64,000 bases of DNA from GCA-1730015 sp964550655 (GTDB taxonomy: Bacteria > Pseudomonadota > Gammaproteobacteria > Granulosicoccales > Granulosicoccaceae): NCBI GenBank assembly GCA_964550655.1, contig CAZKAQ010000004.1, forward strand, positions 1-64,000, in the 5' to 3' direction. The notes below the pieces were generated by a model. It was not told where the DNA came from. It did not search any database and was given only the letters and a program-made list of their open reading frames with translations. Position numbers and translations under genes: made by a program. Positions 1-9,502 of this stretch are shown piece by piece. Every line of letters begins with the position of its first letter. The first letter of the stretch is position 1.

Positions 1-1
1 A

Positions 2-54
2 AATAAAGACATAAAAGCCAAATTCGCCGGTCGCCACATGAATAATGCAGGCTA
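2..54. repeat. Terminal part of a MITE-like dispersed repeat (cut by window edge)
   Basis: These 53 bases match the reverse complement of 43023-43075 with three mismatches. They end in the same inward-reading end (atgaataatgcaggcta) as the terminal inverted repeat of the 154-bp element at 43023-43176. The rest of this copy lies outside the window. It abuts the MFS gene and supplies an ATG (position 45) in frame with it. No transposase is visible. Confidence 0.8.
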
Positions 55-65
55 GCCCACCACCA

Positions 66-1277
66 ATGAATCACCCTGCAAATACAATCTATGCCACGGT
101 AGCATTCGGCTTTTTGATGACCATGTCATCGGGCTTTGGTCAGACTTTTTTTATATCACTATTTAACCCACACCTGCGTGAGGCGTTTGCACTCAGTCAT
201 GGCGAGATCGGTGGGCTCTACTTCGCAGGTACTGTACTTAGCGCTATCGCTCTTATCTGGTTTGGCAAGTTGATCGACCAGACCAATCTCAGGATATACA
301 CAGGCTTGGTTACCGTCGGACTGGCCGCCGCGTGTCTTAGCATGTCCATGGTTAATTCCAGTGCAACACTGATACTCAGCTTTTTTCTTTTGCGTCTGTT
401 TGGACAAGGTCTGTCGGGTCATACAGGTATAACAACAGCTTCTCGTGTTGGTGTCGAGTATCGTGGTCGCAGTGTCAGTTTGTCTGGCCTGGGTTATTCG
501 GCCGCAGAGATTATTCTGCCTTTCACAACACTACTTTTAATAAGCAATATGGGCTGGCGGCAGACATGGCAGGTTTACGCCGTAGTTGAAATTCTGCTAA
601 TTGCAGTCATAGCCCAGGTTCTGCTCAGCAAGGTTGTGCTCTACGGTAAACAAACAACTCACAGCAGTATGGATCCTGACTCATGGAAACGAATGCAGGT
701 CATTCGAGACAGAAGATTCTGGTCTATGGCACCAGCGATATTTTCACCCTCCGTTATCGGTACAGCACTTTTTTTTCATCAGCAAAGCCTCGCAACAACA
801 AAAGGCTATGCACTATCGCACTGGGCAACCGGTATTGCCGCCTACTCTGTTGCTGCAGTGGTCTGCTCTTTGATCACAGGTATTTTGGTAGATCGTTTCT
901 CAGGCGCCAGGGTTGTCAGACTTTATTTGCTTCCATTTACAGCAGCATTGATCATCGCTGCTTACTTGGCTATACCGGGCCTGCCGTTCGTATACTACGC
1001 GCTGATAGGGGCAACTATCGGAATTAGTGGTCCCGCTGTCAGTGCATTGTGGCTGGAGTTATACGGTAGTTCTCATATAGGTGCTATTCGAGCATTGACG
1101 CATGCCTGCATGGTATTCGGCACAGCACTCGGACCGGTGGTGTTTGGTTACCTGCTCGACGCTGGTATGGAATGGAACACGCTTTTAATCAGCAGCGCAG
1201 TGTGGATGCTTTTAGCCACAATGCTTCTTATCAATATAAATATGACGTACACGCCTGCGCCAAACCACAAACAATAG
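66..1277 (+). CDS. Major facilitator superfamily transporter
   Basis: A hydrophobic protein of about 403 residues with the roughly 12 membrane segments of an MFS carrier. The loop after the second segment (WFGKLIDQTNLR) resembles the family's loop 2-3 signature, and the second half repeats it (GILVDRFSGARVVRLY). The substrate cannot be read from sequence; closest in style to permeases of the monocarboxylate/oxalate or YbfB-like groups. An upstream in-frame ATG at 45 lies inside the terminal repeat of a mobile-like element, so the ATG at 66 is preferred, giving a start MNHPANTIYATVAFGF. Neither start has a convincing ribosome binding site. The gene converges on the S41 protease gene. Confident for family, not for substrate. 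Confidence 0.85.
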   Translation: MNHPANTIYATVAFGFLMTMSSGFGQTFFISLFNPHLREAFALSHGEIGGLYFAGTVLSAIALIWFGKLIDQTNLRIYTGLVTVGLAAACLSMSMVNSSATLILSFFLLRLFGQGLSGHTGITTASRVGVEYRGRSVSLSGLGYSAAEIILPFTTLLLISNMGWRQTWQVYAVVEILLIAVIAQVLLSKVVLYGKQTTHSSMDPDSWKRMQVIRDRRFWSMAPAIFSPSVIGTALFFHQQSLATTKGYALSHWATGIAAYSVAAVVCSLITGILVDRFSGARVVRLYLLPFTAALIIAAYLAIPGLPFVYYALIGATIGISGPAVSALWLELYGSSHIGAIRALTHACMVFGTALGPVVFGYLLDAGMEWNTLLISSAVWMLLATMLLININMTYTPAPNHKQ

Positions 1278-1297
1278 CAATACCTGAATGGTGATGC

Positions 1298-1316
1298 CTG
1301 ACTGTCAATCAGTCAG
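1298..1316. terminator. Hairpin between convergent genes
   Basis: Perfect 7-bp inverted repeat CTGACTG / CAGTCAG around a 5-nt loop, between the stop codons of the MFS gene and the S41 protease gene. No clear T-run follows on either strand, so termination is only suggested by position. Confidence 0.35.
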
Positions 1317-1328
1317 ACTTGTTGACGA

Positions 1329-2963
1329 CTACTGTCGTGGTAAATCCAGTACAGTCGCAGGTAACGGACTTGAATCGGTAAATTGTGCCGTCGTATCTGA
1401 CCGTTTTGCGAACACCGGATCTACTACACAGGTTCCATCTGAAATATAGTCCAGTGAGGCGCCGAGCATTCCCTCTACATCGCCTGCGGCGTCAATACCG
1501 AAGTCACGCGTCAGGTCATCAGCAGCGAAACAATCCGCGGCAATTCCTCCCGAAACACTGACTCCATTTACATTGACGCCATCAGCTTCCATCGCATTAA
1601 GATTAATACCACAGAAAGTTCTCCGCTGTGAGATAAGCGTTTTGCCGGTGGTTCTGCTACCGATGGTAACGACTTCCATATACGGACGCAAAGAATTGAT
1701 TACCAGTTCCGAAGAAGACGCTGTAGCACCGCTCGTGATCACAATGACACGATCAAGGCCGAGCGAAGGGACAGCATTAATTCCTAAAAAATCAAAATCT
1801 GCTTGCGGGTATTTTTCGTTGTAGCGGTAACTGACCAGTGTTTGTCCGTCAATTGAAGGACCTGCGATTTGACTTGCCAGTCTTTGCGCAATTGAAATTA
1901 ACCCACCAGAATTATAGCGGAGGTCCAGCACAAGCTCCGTGACATTGTCTGAAGCAAGCTGACCAAATGCTACATTGAGATCGTCCTCGGAGGTACGTAT
2001 GAAACTTTCGAACGCCAGATAACCAATGGCGCCATCGACAAGGTCATTGGTAAAAGTATCTACATGTAAAACCGTATTGGCTGTGAACTCTCCAATGGTG
2101 ACCGGAATAAACTCTGTGACACCTGTATCGGCCTTTATCACTTCCCAGTTCGAAACGATACGGTTATCTCTGTCGCCTGTCAGTTCAAAAAATCGCGCAT
2201 TGGTTAAATCATTAATCGACTCGTTGTTTATAGAGACAATAGTATCACCGCGCTGAATACCGGCTCTGCCAAACGGTGAATCATCATACACTCGTGCTAT
2301 ACGCAGATTGCCCTGGCTATCTCGCAGCCAGCGCTGACCAAAGCCGAAGTCAATACCCGTTTCAGAAAATTCGTTCTGCTCTATTGCTCCCTGCACATTG
2401 CTAAACGGATCGAGCTCATTAAAACGAAGTTCCCTTATTAGCTCAATGGTAGAGTCGAAGCTTTCCGGGTCAACCTCGGGCACAAAGTCGGCATACAAAT
2501 AGTAGTCAAGCATATTGCGATAGACCCAGCGATTAATCGACGGCACAGAACAATCGGTCGTTGCAGACAAGGTATAAGTGGTAGGGTCGGTGCGCCCGAT
2601 AACCACTGCATACAGCTCACCATCATCAACGCTTGCCGTACAGTTCTCTTCCTGAAAAAAGTCATTGCTTACGCATAACAGAGTAGCGCTGGCAGGGACC
2701 GGACTATTTGTCAGAAACAGATCTGCATCACCGGACTCGCTGATTAGTACAATCTCTGCACCGGATGGCACACGGTAAAGCGTTTGCTGTCCGTCAATAA
2801 GAGATCCGGAAATTGTGTTACCGACATTCAGTTGCTGTATGTTATCCGGAGGACCTGATTGTGAAACTGTCTGGTCAGAGTCTGAGCTTGAGCATGCAGC
2901 TAATAAAAACAGGCTGCCAAAAGAAGCAATTCTAAGCACAGGTAAAAAAATATTAAAATTCAC
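1329..2963 (-). CDS. S41-family (C-terminal processing) protease lipoprotein
   Basis: Predicted lipoprotein: a hydrophobic leader ends in a lipobox LAAC with the acceptor cysteine at residue 24, followed by Ser/Asp. Residues about 48-135 look like a pre-peptidase C-terminal (PPC) type beta domain (SGSLIDGQQTLYRV... YTLSA), an uncommon partner for S41. Next come an S41 N-terminal helical part (about 140-190), a PDZ domain (about 205-255, with SPFGRAGIQRGDTIVSIN) and the tail-specific protease core (about 310-450). That core includes LDLRYNSGG and the serine loop TSGATASSSE, with the likely nucleophile near residue 417-419. By family it cleaves periplasmic or misfolded proteins. It stands alone, convergent with the MFS gene. 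Family assignment is firm; the PPC call is tentative. Confidence 0.85.
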   Translation of the reverse strand: MNFNIFLPVLRIASFGSLFLLAACSSSDSDQTVSQSGPPDNIQQLNVGNTISGSLIDGQQTLYRVPSGAEIVLISESGDADLFLTNSPVPASATLLCVSNDFFQEENCTASVDDGELYAVVIGRTDPTTYTLSATTDCSVPSINRWVYRNMLDYYLYADFVPEVDPESFDSTIELIRELRFNELDPFSNVQGAIEQNEFSETGIDFGFGQRWLRDSQGNLRIARVYDDSPFGRAGIQRGDTIVSINNESINDLTNARFFELTGDRDNRIVSNWEVIKADTGVTEFIPVTIGEFTANTVLHVDTFTNDLVDGAIGYLAFESFIRTSEDDLNVAFGQLASDNVTELVLDLRYNSGGLISIAQRLASQIAGPSIDGQTLVSYRYNEKYPQADFDFLGINAVPSLGLDRVIVITSGATASSSELVINSLRPYMEVVTIGSRTTGKTLISQRRTFCGINLNAMEADGVNVNGVSVSGGIAADCFAADDLTRDFGIDAAGDVEGMLGASLDYISDGTCVVDPVFAKRSDTTAQFTDSSPLPATVLDLPRQ

Positions 2964-3089
2964 AATTACCTCCTACAACCACAGCTCGGGCATACTCATA
3001 AAGATTTGCGCAAGTCCACGCGGGGGATATTAATAGATAAAAAAATTCGTCAAAGTAGACAAAGTAAAAATTTGCATGAATATTGTAAA

Positions 3090-5222
3090 CTAGTCAACAT
3101 GCAGCTCTGAACTAATCGATGCATGCATCAGTTTCAGTACCCACATCGTATACTTACCGTTCAACCTCTCAAAAGCAGGTTCCAGTGATTTCTCGCCCGC
3201 ATCGATTGAAAATAATATTTCCGCTTCTAATTCTGAGCATTCCTGCTCGGAAAAGCCTGCTGTAATTGCATCATGGTCTAACTCGCCAATTCGAGCAAGC
3301 GCAATCAGGCATTTATCTGTTTGAGATGCCGACAATCCACAGTGATCAGAAATTTCGTTTAATGGTGTGCCGGATTTAACTGCGTCCAATACCTGCGCTC
3401 TGATTTTCGCCGGATCAGTCGCGTGCTGGCTGTTGTTGATTGCATCAAGAAATTGCTGACCATACTTCTCAAGCTTGGCTGCACCGACTCCGGAAATTGC
3501 CGCCATAGCATCAAGTGATCGCGGTTTATTTTCCACCATCTCCATTAAGGTAGCATCATGGAAAATAACATACGCTGGCACACCCTGCTCTTTTGCAATA
3601 TCACTTCTTGTGATTCGCAATTCTTCCCATAAATCATTATCTTCTACAGCAACTGTTCTGCCACTTCGGGTTCTTTTTTGTTTAACGGGTCGTTCATCTA
3701 CTCTGAAAGACAGCTTCTCGACTCCGGTTAAAACAGGACGCGCCAGTTCAGTCAATCGCAGCCCTCCTTTGCGTTCCATATCGGTGGTTAGCAGAGAACG
3801 CGCTATCAGTTGTCTAAATACGCTTCGCCATGTATTGGCGTCGTGCTCTTTACCAAGCCCGAAAACATTCAGAGTATTGTGTTTAAAGCGGATGATTCTG
3901 TCATCAGATTTACCGAGCAGAACATCGGTCAGATAGGATGCTCCAAAACGTTGCCCGGTTCGATAAACCGCAGACAGTGCCATCCGCGCTGCCTCTGTTG
4001 CATCCCAGGTTTTAACCGGTGATATACAGATATCACAATTGCCACACGGTTCATCCAGCACTTCACCGAAGTAGCGCAACAGCGTCTGACGACGGCATTC
4101 GGTAGCTTCACAGAGACCGAGCATGGCATTGAGTTTATGACGTTCGATCTGAACTACTTCCTGATTGGCTGCAGATTCACCGAGCATCTGCTGTAGTGAG
4201 ATAACATCCTGCAGACCATAGACCATCCAGGCAACAGACGGCAGTCCGTCACGACCCGCCCGACCGGTTTCCTGATAATAGGATTCAATACTTTTCGGCA
4301 TATCAAGATGTACTACGAATCTAACATCAGGCTTGTCTATCCCCATGCCAAATGCGATAGTCGCCACCATAACCACCCCTTCCTCAACAATGAAACGCTG
4401 CATGTTATCTGCACGAGTTTGACTATCGAGTCCGGCATGGTAGCAAAGCGCATTGATACCCTGAGTTTGAAGATACGCTGCAAAATCTTCGGTTCGCTTG
4501 CGTGAAAGACAGTACACGATACCGGACGCTTTAGGATATTCGCTCCTGATAAACTGCAGCAGTTGTTGGCGCGGATTATTTTTGCCTTCAATGCGATACT
4601 GAATATTGGGTCGGTCAAAGCTGCTGATAAAAACTTTGGCATGCGCAAGCCTGAGATGCTTGCGGATGTCTTCGCGGGTATTCTCATCCGCTGTTGCTGT
4701 CAATGCGACCCGTGGCACATCCGGGTATTGATCGGCAAGTGACGCCAGCTGAGTGTACTCGGGTCTGAAATCATGCCCCCACTGTGAGACACAGTGCGCC
4801 TCATCGATAGCAAAGAGCGCAATATTAAGTTGCGACAGCAGTTGCTGTCCGGCAGCCGACATGAGTCGTTCAGGCGCCATATAGAGTATATCCAACTCGC
4901 CATTAATGGCCTGACCTTCTATGCTGCTGTTGCGAGCTGCAGAGAGACTCGAATTAACAAACGCAGCTCTGACACCGTTCTGACAAAGTTGTTGTACCTG
5001 ATCCTGCATCAGTGCGATTAACGGCGAAATAACAATACCCACACCGTCACGCACAAGCGAAGGTATCTGATAACAAAGGCTCTTGCCGCCACCTGTTGGC
5101 ATAAGAACCAGCGTATCGTCACCATTGATAATACGCGAAATTACAGCTTGCTGATCACCTCTGAATTGCTCATAACCAAACAGGTCCTGCAAGTACTTAA
5201 GTGCGGAATTCTCTATATTCAA
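3090..5222 (-). CDS. recQ: ATP-dependent DNA helicase RecQ
   Basis: A 710-residue RecQ helicase, a 3'-5' DNA unwinding enzyme of recombination and fork repair. Visible features: the Q-motif region (FGYEQFRGDQQ), Walker A PTGGGKS near residue 42-48, the DEAH box IDEAHCVSQWGHDFRP near 139-155, helicase motif VMVATIAFGMGIDKPDVRFV, the arginine-finger region QETGRAGRDG, and the zinc-binding cysteines CRRQTLLRYFG...CGNCDIC of the RQC part. A winged helix, an HRDC domain (about 530-595) and a C-terminal helix-turn-helix tail follow. The start codon is TTG, since no in-frame ATG occurs before the upstream stop at 5271-5273; the first residues (MNIENSALKYLQDLFGYEQF) fit the family. Stands alone. Confidence 0.95.
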   Translation of the reverse strand: MNIENSALKYLQDLFGYEQFRGDQQAVISRIINGDDTLVLMPTGGGKSLCYQIPSLVRDGVGIVISPLIALMQDQVQQLCQNGVRAAFVNSSLSAARNSSIEGQAINGELDILYMAPERLMSAAGQQLLSQLNIALFAIDEAHCVSQWGHDFRPEYTQLASLADQYPDVPRVALTATADENTREDIRKHLRLAHAKVFISSFDRPNIQYRIEGKNNPRQQLLQFIRSEYPKASGIVYCLSRKRTEDFAAYLQTQGINALCYHAGLDSQTRADNMQRFIVEEGVVMVATIAFGMGIDKPDVRFVVHLDMPKSIESYYQETGRAGRDGLPSVAWMVYGLQDVISLQQMLGESAANQEVVQIERHKLNAMLGLCEATECRRQTLLRYFGEVLDEPCGNCDICISPVKTWDATEAARMALSAVYRTGQRFGASYLTDVLLGKSDDRIIRFKHNTLNVFGLGKEHDANTWRSVFRQLIARSLLTTDMERKGGLRLTELARPVLTGVEKLSFRVDERPVKQKRTRSGRTVAVEDNDLWEELRITRSDIAKEQGVPAYVIFHDATLMEMVENKPRSLDAMAAISGVGAAKLEKYGQQFLDAINNSQHATDPAKIRAQVLDAVKSGTPLNEISDHCGLSASQTDKCLIALARIGELDHDAITAGFSEQECSELEAEILFSIDAGEKSLEPAFERLNGKYTMWVLKLMHASISSELHVD

Positions 5223-5688
5223 AGTATGCCAATCTGTCGCCCAAATACGAAAACGATAGCCGATTACCAGTTATTCGACGTCATCGGCTGGATGCCTCAT
5301 TGTATCTGGCAACTGAAAATATAAAAGCAAAATAATGCTGCATTTTACCATTGGATAAACTGCCGGAAATCACCCGGCCGGACGAATTGAACAGCTTCAC
5401 AAATCCGGATTTGGTTTTTGCCGGATCAACCCATATTCGCTGACAAATCGGGTAACGGTTAGCGATTTTTATAGAAACCTGCCAGAAACTCCGGCAAACG
5501 ACCTGCACTGTTCAAGAAATTGTCACAGCGGACCGACAGATATAGTGAGTCTGTACGATGTCGTGAGACGGGGACAAAATCAGTACAACTGAAGCAGTCT
5601 TACGGCGCTCACTAAATTTTACAGGCAAAATTTTGGTTTGCTCCCGCCAGGGGAGATGACCAGCTAATGATAAACCCGGGAAATTCAC
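5223..5688. other. 466-bp intergenic region, no gene recognised
   Basis: Lies between the divergently transcribed recQ and the secreted-protein gene at 5689. It contains a perfect 14-bp palindrome CAAATCCGGATTTG at 5400-5413. A minus-strand open frame at 5281-5508 has no recognisable content and no ribosome binding site. It presumably carries both promoters, but I see no clear -35/-10 pair. Confidence 0.5.
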
Positions 5689-6528
5689 GTGCGTAAAAGA
5701 AATGTACTGGGCACTGTATTAATACTTTGCTCTCAACTGACCATTGCCAACACACAAGTCGATAAAGGATTGTCAATCTATCAGAACTCCAGTGCTGAAA
5801 TTCGCATTGAACAGTTCTCGACGCAGATCCAGAAACAATTCTCGAGCACATTTCAGAACGAGCAGGAAGGCAACGCAGATGTTCAGTCTCAAATACTTAG
5901 CGCGATCAAAAACACCTACCAGCCGAAGCACTTCGAGAAACATATTCTGGATGAAATCGATAGCACACTAAACTGGCACGAGCGCAAAAAAATTGTTCAA
6001 TGGCTTGACACACCGCTTGGTCGCAAAGCATCACTGGCAGAAGCTCTGGCACTGATGAACGCCAACCGCAACGGCATCAACGCGACAATCGATACCGCGA
6101 AAGGATTGGAGTCCGCATCAAAAGCGGCGCTGGTAGACATAGCAGAACTGGCTGCAATGGAGAGCGCACTTCAAATGGATATCACAGTGTTTCAATCGTC
6201 AGTCTCCGCGTTTGCGGCAAATGCACCGCAATCCCGGTCAACGGCTAATGACTACAATTTCTATAAAACTACAACAGAATCCAGACGTGCCGAAATCGCA
6301 ACCCTTAACAAAAACTTTTCACGTTCAATGTTAGCCATTGCTTATTCGGATTTCAGCAAATCAGAAGTAAAATCAATAATAAGCTTTTGGGGATCTCCGA
6401 CCGGTACTCGATATTCTGTGGCTTTGCGTCGCGGCATCAAAAACGCGTTTGATGAAGCTAACCAAAAATTCAATGATGATGTAAGTAAAATCATCAGCGC
6501 ATCAACTCTGGCGTCATCTGCAGGTTAA
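5689..6528 (+). CDS. Secreted DUF2059-like protein, two repeats
   Basis: A 279-residue protein that starts at GTG with a short signal peptide (MRKRNVLGTVLILCSQLTIA, cleavage after about residue 20) and is otherwise soluble and helical, so probably periplasmic. Two segments resemble the DUF2059 pattern of an acidic-to-glycine helical hairpin: about 85-125 (LNWHERKKIVQWLDTPLGRK) and about 215-260 (FSKSEVKSIISFWGSPTGTR). The repeat suggests a duplicated DUF2059-type fold. Function is not known for the family. A GGGGAG-like stretch at 5651-5655 is too far upstream to be its ribosome site. Flanked by divergent recQ and a convergent ABC exporter gene, so probably monocistronic. Confidence 0.65.
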   Translation: MRKRNVLGTVLILCSQLTIANTQVDKGLSIYQNSSAEIRIEQFSTQIQKQFSSTFQNEQEGNADVQSQILSAIKNTYQPKHFEKHILDEIDSTLNWHERKKIVQWLDTPLGRKASLAEALALMNANRNGINATIDTAKGLESASKAALVDIAELAAMESALQMDITVFQSSVSAFAANAPQSRSTANDYNFYKTTTESRRAEIATLNKNFSRSMLAIAYSDFSKSEVKSIISFWGSPTGTRYSVALRRGIKNAFDEANQKFNDDVSKIISASTLASSAG

Positions 6529-6614
6529 AAAGCAATCCGACTGGCAATCGACTGTTAGTGTAAAAATATCTGACAGCAAACCTGATATCGGACAGGTTTA
6601 CTCTTGCGGCGGCA

Positions 6615-8453
6615 TCAGTTTGAGCCGTCGGATGATGCGGAATCACTTTGCTGTATCTCCCACAACTTACTGTAAAGACCCTCTTTAAGCAGCAATGCTT
6701 CATGGTTGCCGGATTCAACAATCCGGCCGTTGTCCATCACCAGGATAACATCTGCATCAACCACTGTGGACAAGCGGTGTGCAATAACCATTGTGGTTGC
6801 ATCATGACTGATCTTATCCAACGCTCCAAGGATTGCCCGTTCTGACTGGCTGTCAAGACTTGAAGTAGCCTCATCAAAAACGATGATTTTAGGTGACTTC
6901 AATATGACACGTGAGATTGCGAGACGTTGCTTCTCACCACCGGACAACTTCAGCCCACGCTCTCCAACGATAGTATCCAAACCATCAGGCAGTCTGGACA
7001 ACAACTCAGCAAGATCAGCACTCGTGGCAGCGGCGAGCACTTCATCATCCGTGGCATCCGGCTTTGCGTAAGCGATATTGTAGCGAATTGTATCGTTAAA
7101 GAGCACTGTATCCTGAGGAACAATACCGATCTCACGCCGCAGACTTTCCTGCGTACACGAAGCTATCGACTGACCATCTATTTCAATACTTCCGCCTGTG
7201 ACTTCATAAAAGCGGAACAACAGCCTGACCAGTGTTGACTTACCAGAGCCGGACGGTCCGACTACGGCGAGCTTTTTACCTGCCAGTATTTCAAAATCAA
7301 TATCCTTAAGTATCTGTCTGTCATCGTTATAGTGAAACGCCACGTTCCTGAATCGCACACTGGCCTGCCCGATCTTAAGAGCCTGCGCTCCCTCTGTATC
7401 TACAATTTCCGGCGTTTTATCCAGCAGTTTGATAACCAGATCCATATCAGCTAACGAATACTGCAATTGGCGATATACAGACCCGAGAATACTTAATGGA
7501 ATAAACAGTTGCAGCATTAGCGTATTGATCAGTACCAGATCACCAATGGTGATATTGCCTGCAGCAACTTCTCTGGCGGACAGGATCATGATAATCGTCA
7601 CACCTATGGTTACTATCGCGCCTTGTCCAAAGTTGAGCGCAGACAAACTGATCTGTGTTTTAAGACCAACATTCTGCCAGAGGTCGAGCTTCTTATCGTA
7701 GTAGTCACTCTCCATCTTCTCATTGTTAAAGTACTTGACCGTCTCGTAGTTAAGCAGGCTATCAATGGCTCGACCATTGGCTTCACTTTCATATTTGTTC
7801 ATCGCATGACGAAAGTTCATTCGCCACGAACTGAGTGCAAGCGTAAATGCCACATAAGCCAGAACCGTTAACAGGATTACCGCCATCAATTGCCATTCAT
7901 AGCGCACCAGCAGAATCGCACCCACCAGTAAAAACTCCGCCAATGTCGGCAGAATACTGAAGACCATCAGATTCAGCACCGAAGCCAGGCTTCTGGTACC
8001 ACGCTCAAGATCGCGTGAGATACCGCCTGTATTTCGCTCGAGATGAAATCGAAGTGATAATCGATGCAAATGATCCAGCACATCGACTGACATCTGATGC
8101 ATGGCGCTGTAGCGCACGCGTGCAAAAAGAATATCGCGCAATTCGTTGAAAAACCCACCGGCAAGTCGCAAAGCACCGTAAGCGATGAGAAGTGCCATCG
8201 GTGCGACGAGTACGATGTTCTGCGTTATTGGATCTGCTACTGAGCCAGTGGCTGGCTGACCTGCGTCAAGATGATCAATAATTCCTTTCAACACCAGCGG
8301 GATACAAACCGTGGCTAGTTTTGCTGTCAGCAGACATACCAGCGCCAGAGCTACACGCTTGCTGTATCGCCAGACGTAAGGGGATAATTTTCTCAGGTTC
8401 GCAAAATCATCACGATCTGCGTGTGGTTGTTCCTGTCGTGCAGAACTACGCAT
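6615..8453 (-). CDS. Atm1/HMT1-type ABC exporter (permease-ATPase fusion)
   Basis: A 612-residue half-transporter. The membrane domain (about 30-330) has six predicted segments and the phrase RNTGGISRDLERGTRS, characteristic of the Atm1/ABCB7/HMT1 subgroup. The nucleotide-binding domain (about 365-600) has Walker A GPSGSGKST, Q-loop IGIVPQDTVLF, signature LSGGEKQRLA, Walker B IIVFDEATSSLD and the H-loop IAHRLST. Family members export glutathione-linked sulfur or metal conjugates in mitochondria and bacteria, which is the likely but unproven role here. It works as a homodimer in the inner membrane. No iron-sulfur assembly genes lie nearby to strengthen the substrate call. Confidence 0.9.
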   Translation of the reverse strand: MRSSARQEQPHADRDDFANLRKLSPYVWRYSKRVALALVCLLTAKLATVCIPLVLKGIIDHLDAGQPATGSVADPITQNIVLVAPMALLIAYGALRLAGGFFNELRDILFARVRYSAMHQMSVDVLDHLHRLSLRFHLERNTGGISRDLERGTRSLASVLNLMVFSILPTLAEFLLVGAILLVRYEWQLMAVILLTVLAYVAFTLALSSWRMNFRHAMNKYESEANGRAIDSLLNYETVKYFNNEKMESDYYDKKLDLWQNVGLKTQISLSALNFGQGAIVTIGVTIIMILSAREVAAGNITIGDLVLINTLMLQLFIPLSILGSVYRQLQYSLADMDLVIKLLDKTPEIVDTEGAQALKIGQASVRFRNVAFHYNDDRQILKDIDFEILAGKKLAVVGPSGSGKSTLVRLLFRFYEVTGGSIEIDGQSIASCTQESLRREIGIVPQDTVLFNDTIRYNIAYAKPDATDDEVLAAATSADLAELLSRLPDGLDTIVGERGLKLSGGEKQRLAISRVILKSPKIIVFDEATSSLDSQSERAILGALDKISHDATTMVIAHRLSTVVDADVILVMDNGRIVESGNHEALLLKEGLYSKLWEIQQSDSASSDGSN

Positions 8454-8546
8454 TCCCTGATCTCTGAGCTAGCGGCGTATTGGAGTTGTTGATGTATTGC
8501 ACATCCTTATGAAGCTGTTCGCGATAGAACAAATAGGCAAAAAAAA

Positions 8547-8570
8547 ACGTGGCGCATCACTGCGCCACGT
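8547..8570 (-). terminator. Rho-independent terminator of the aquaporin gene
   Basis: Perfect 10-bp stem ACGTGGCGCA / TGCGCCACGT with a 4-nt loop. Read on the minus strand it is followed by nine T residues (8539-8547). It begins 33 bases after the aquaporin stop codon. Confidence 0.9.
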
Positions 8571-8602
8571 ATTCTACAGTTTACTACCTGGTACTTTGAG
8601 TA

Positions 8603-9502
8603 CTAGTAGCGTTCGTCTCGATAATCATCACGGTAGTCGCGATAGTTGTCACGATCAGCCGGAGCATGGTCACGATACGCAGGCTCACGCGGCATAGGCT
8701 CACGATACTCAGGCTCACGGTATTCAACACGCTCAACTTCTTTCTCAGCAGGTGCTGCACCGGATACGATCAGGCGATAAATAATTGCACCAAGCACTGC
8801 ACCAACAATTGGTGCTGCCCAGAAAACCGGCAACTGAGTCAGAGGAGTCTCTCCACCTTCTCCAAAAAGGCTGGATATCAGAGCCGGACCAGTACTTCTG
8901 GCAGGGTTAACTGATGTGTTAGACACAGGGATAGAGATAAGGTGTATCAGTGTCAGACCAAGACCGATGGCAATCGGTGCAAATCCGGCAGGTGCGCGAT
9001 CATCGGTAGAACCCATGATGATGATCAGAAAGAATGCAGTCATTATTACTTCCATCGCAATCACTGCCTCCATGCTGAACCCGCCTGGTGATGCTTCACC
9101 ATATCCGTTGGACGCTAATGTACCGATAGCTCCACCGTTAAGACCGTTGGCGTCTGTTGCAGCACCACCGGCATTGGTAATGAACCAATGTAATACAAAA
9201 GCCGCCGCTACCGCACCCAGAACCTGAAAAATGATGTATGGAATAAGGTGCCCGAATCCAAAACGACCACCAACCCACAATCCGATAGAAACTGCCGGAT
9301 TAAAATGACCACCGGATACATGCCCAACTGCATAGGCCATGGTCAATACAGACAGACCAAACGCAAGTGAAACACCCACCAGTCCAATGTTTATCCCTGC
9401 ACTGCTTGCAAAGACAGCTGCAAAAATGGCAGAGCCACATCCTGCCAGCACCAGCCAGAAGGTGCCGAAGAATTCGGCCAGATACTTGTTATGAAAGTGC
9501 AT
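8603..9502 (-). CDS. aqpZ: Aquaporin Z-type water channel with charged C-terminal tail
   Basis: Inner-membrane water channel of the MIP family. The two NPA boxes are present (GGHFNPAVS and TSVNPARS), as is the AqpZ-type start LAEFFGTFWLVLAGCGSA. The start is taken at 9502: a good ribosome site AAAGGA precedes this ATG, and the 21 residues read upstream are not part of the family. The channel ends near residue 250. About 47 further residues form a highly charged, repetitive tail of Tyr-Arg-Glu-Pro and Arg-Asp-Tyr units (VEYREPEYREP, NYRDYRDDYRDERY) that ordinary AqpZ proteins of about 230 residues lack. The tail follows the last helix and should face the cytoplasm. Own terminator downstream; monocistronic. 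Confidence 0.93.
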   Translation of the reverse strand: MHFHNKYLAEFFGTFWLVLAGCGSAIFAAVFASSAGINIGLVGVSLAFGLSVLTMAYAVGHVSGGHFNPAVSIGLWVGGRFGFGHLIPYIIFQVLGAVAAAFVLHWFITNAGGAATDANGLNGGAIGTLASNGYGEASPGGFSMEAVIAMEVIMTAFFLIIIMGSTDDRAPAGFAPIAIGLGLTLIHLISIPVSNTSVNPARSTGPALISSLFGEGGETPLTQLPVFWAAPIVGAVLGAIIYRLIVSGAAPAEKEVERVEYREPEYREPMPREPAYRDHAPADRDNYRDYRDDYRDERY

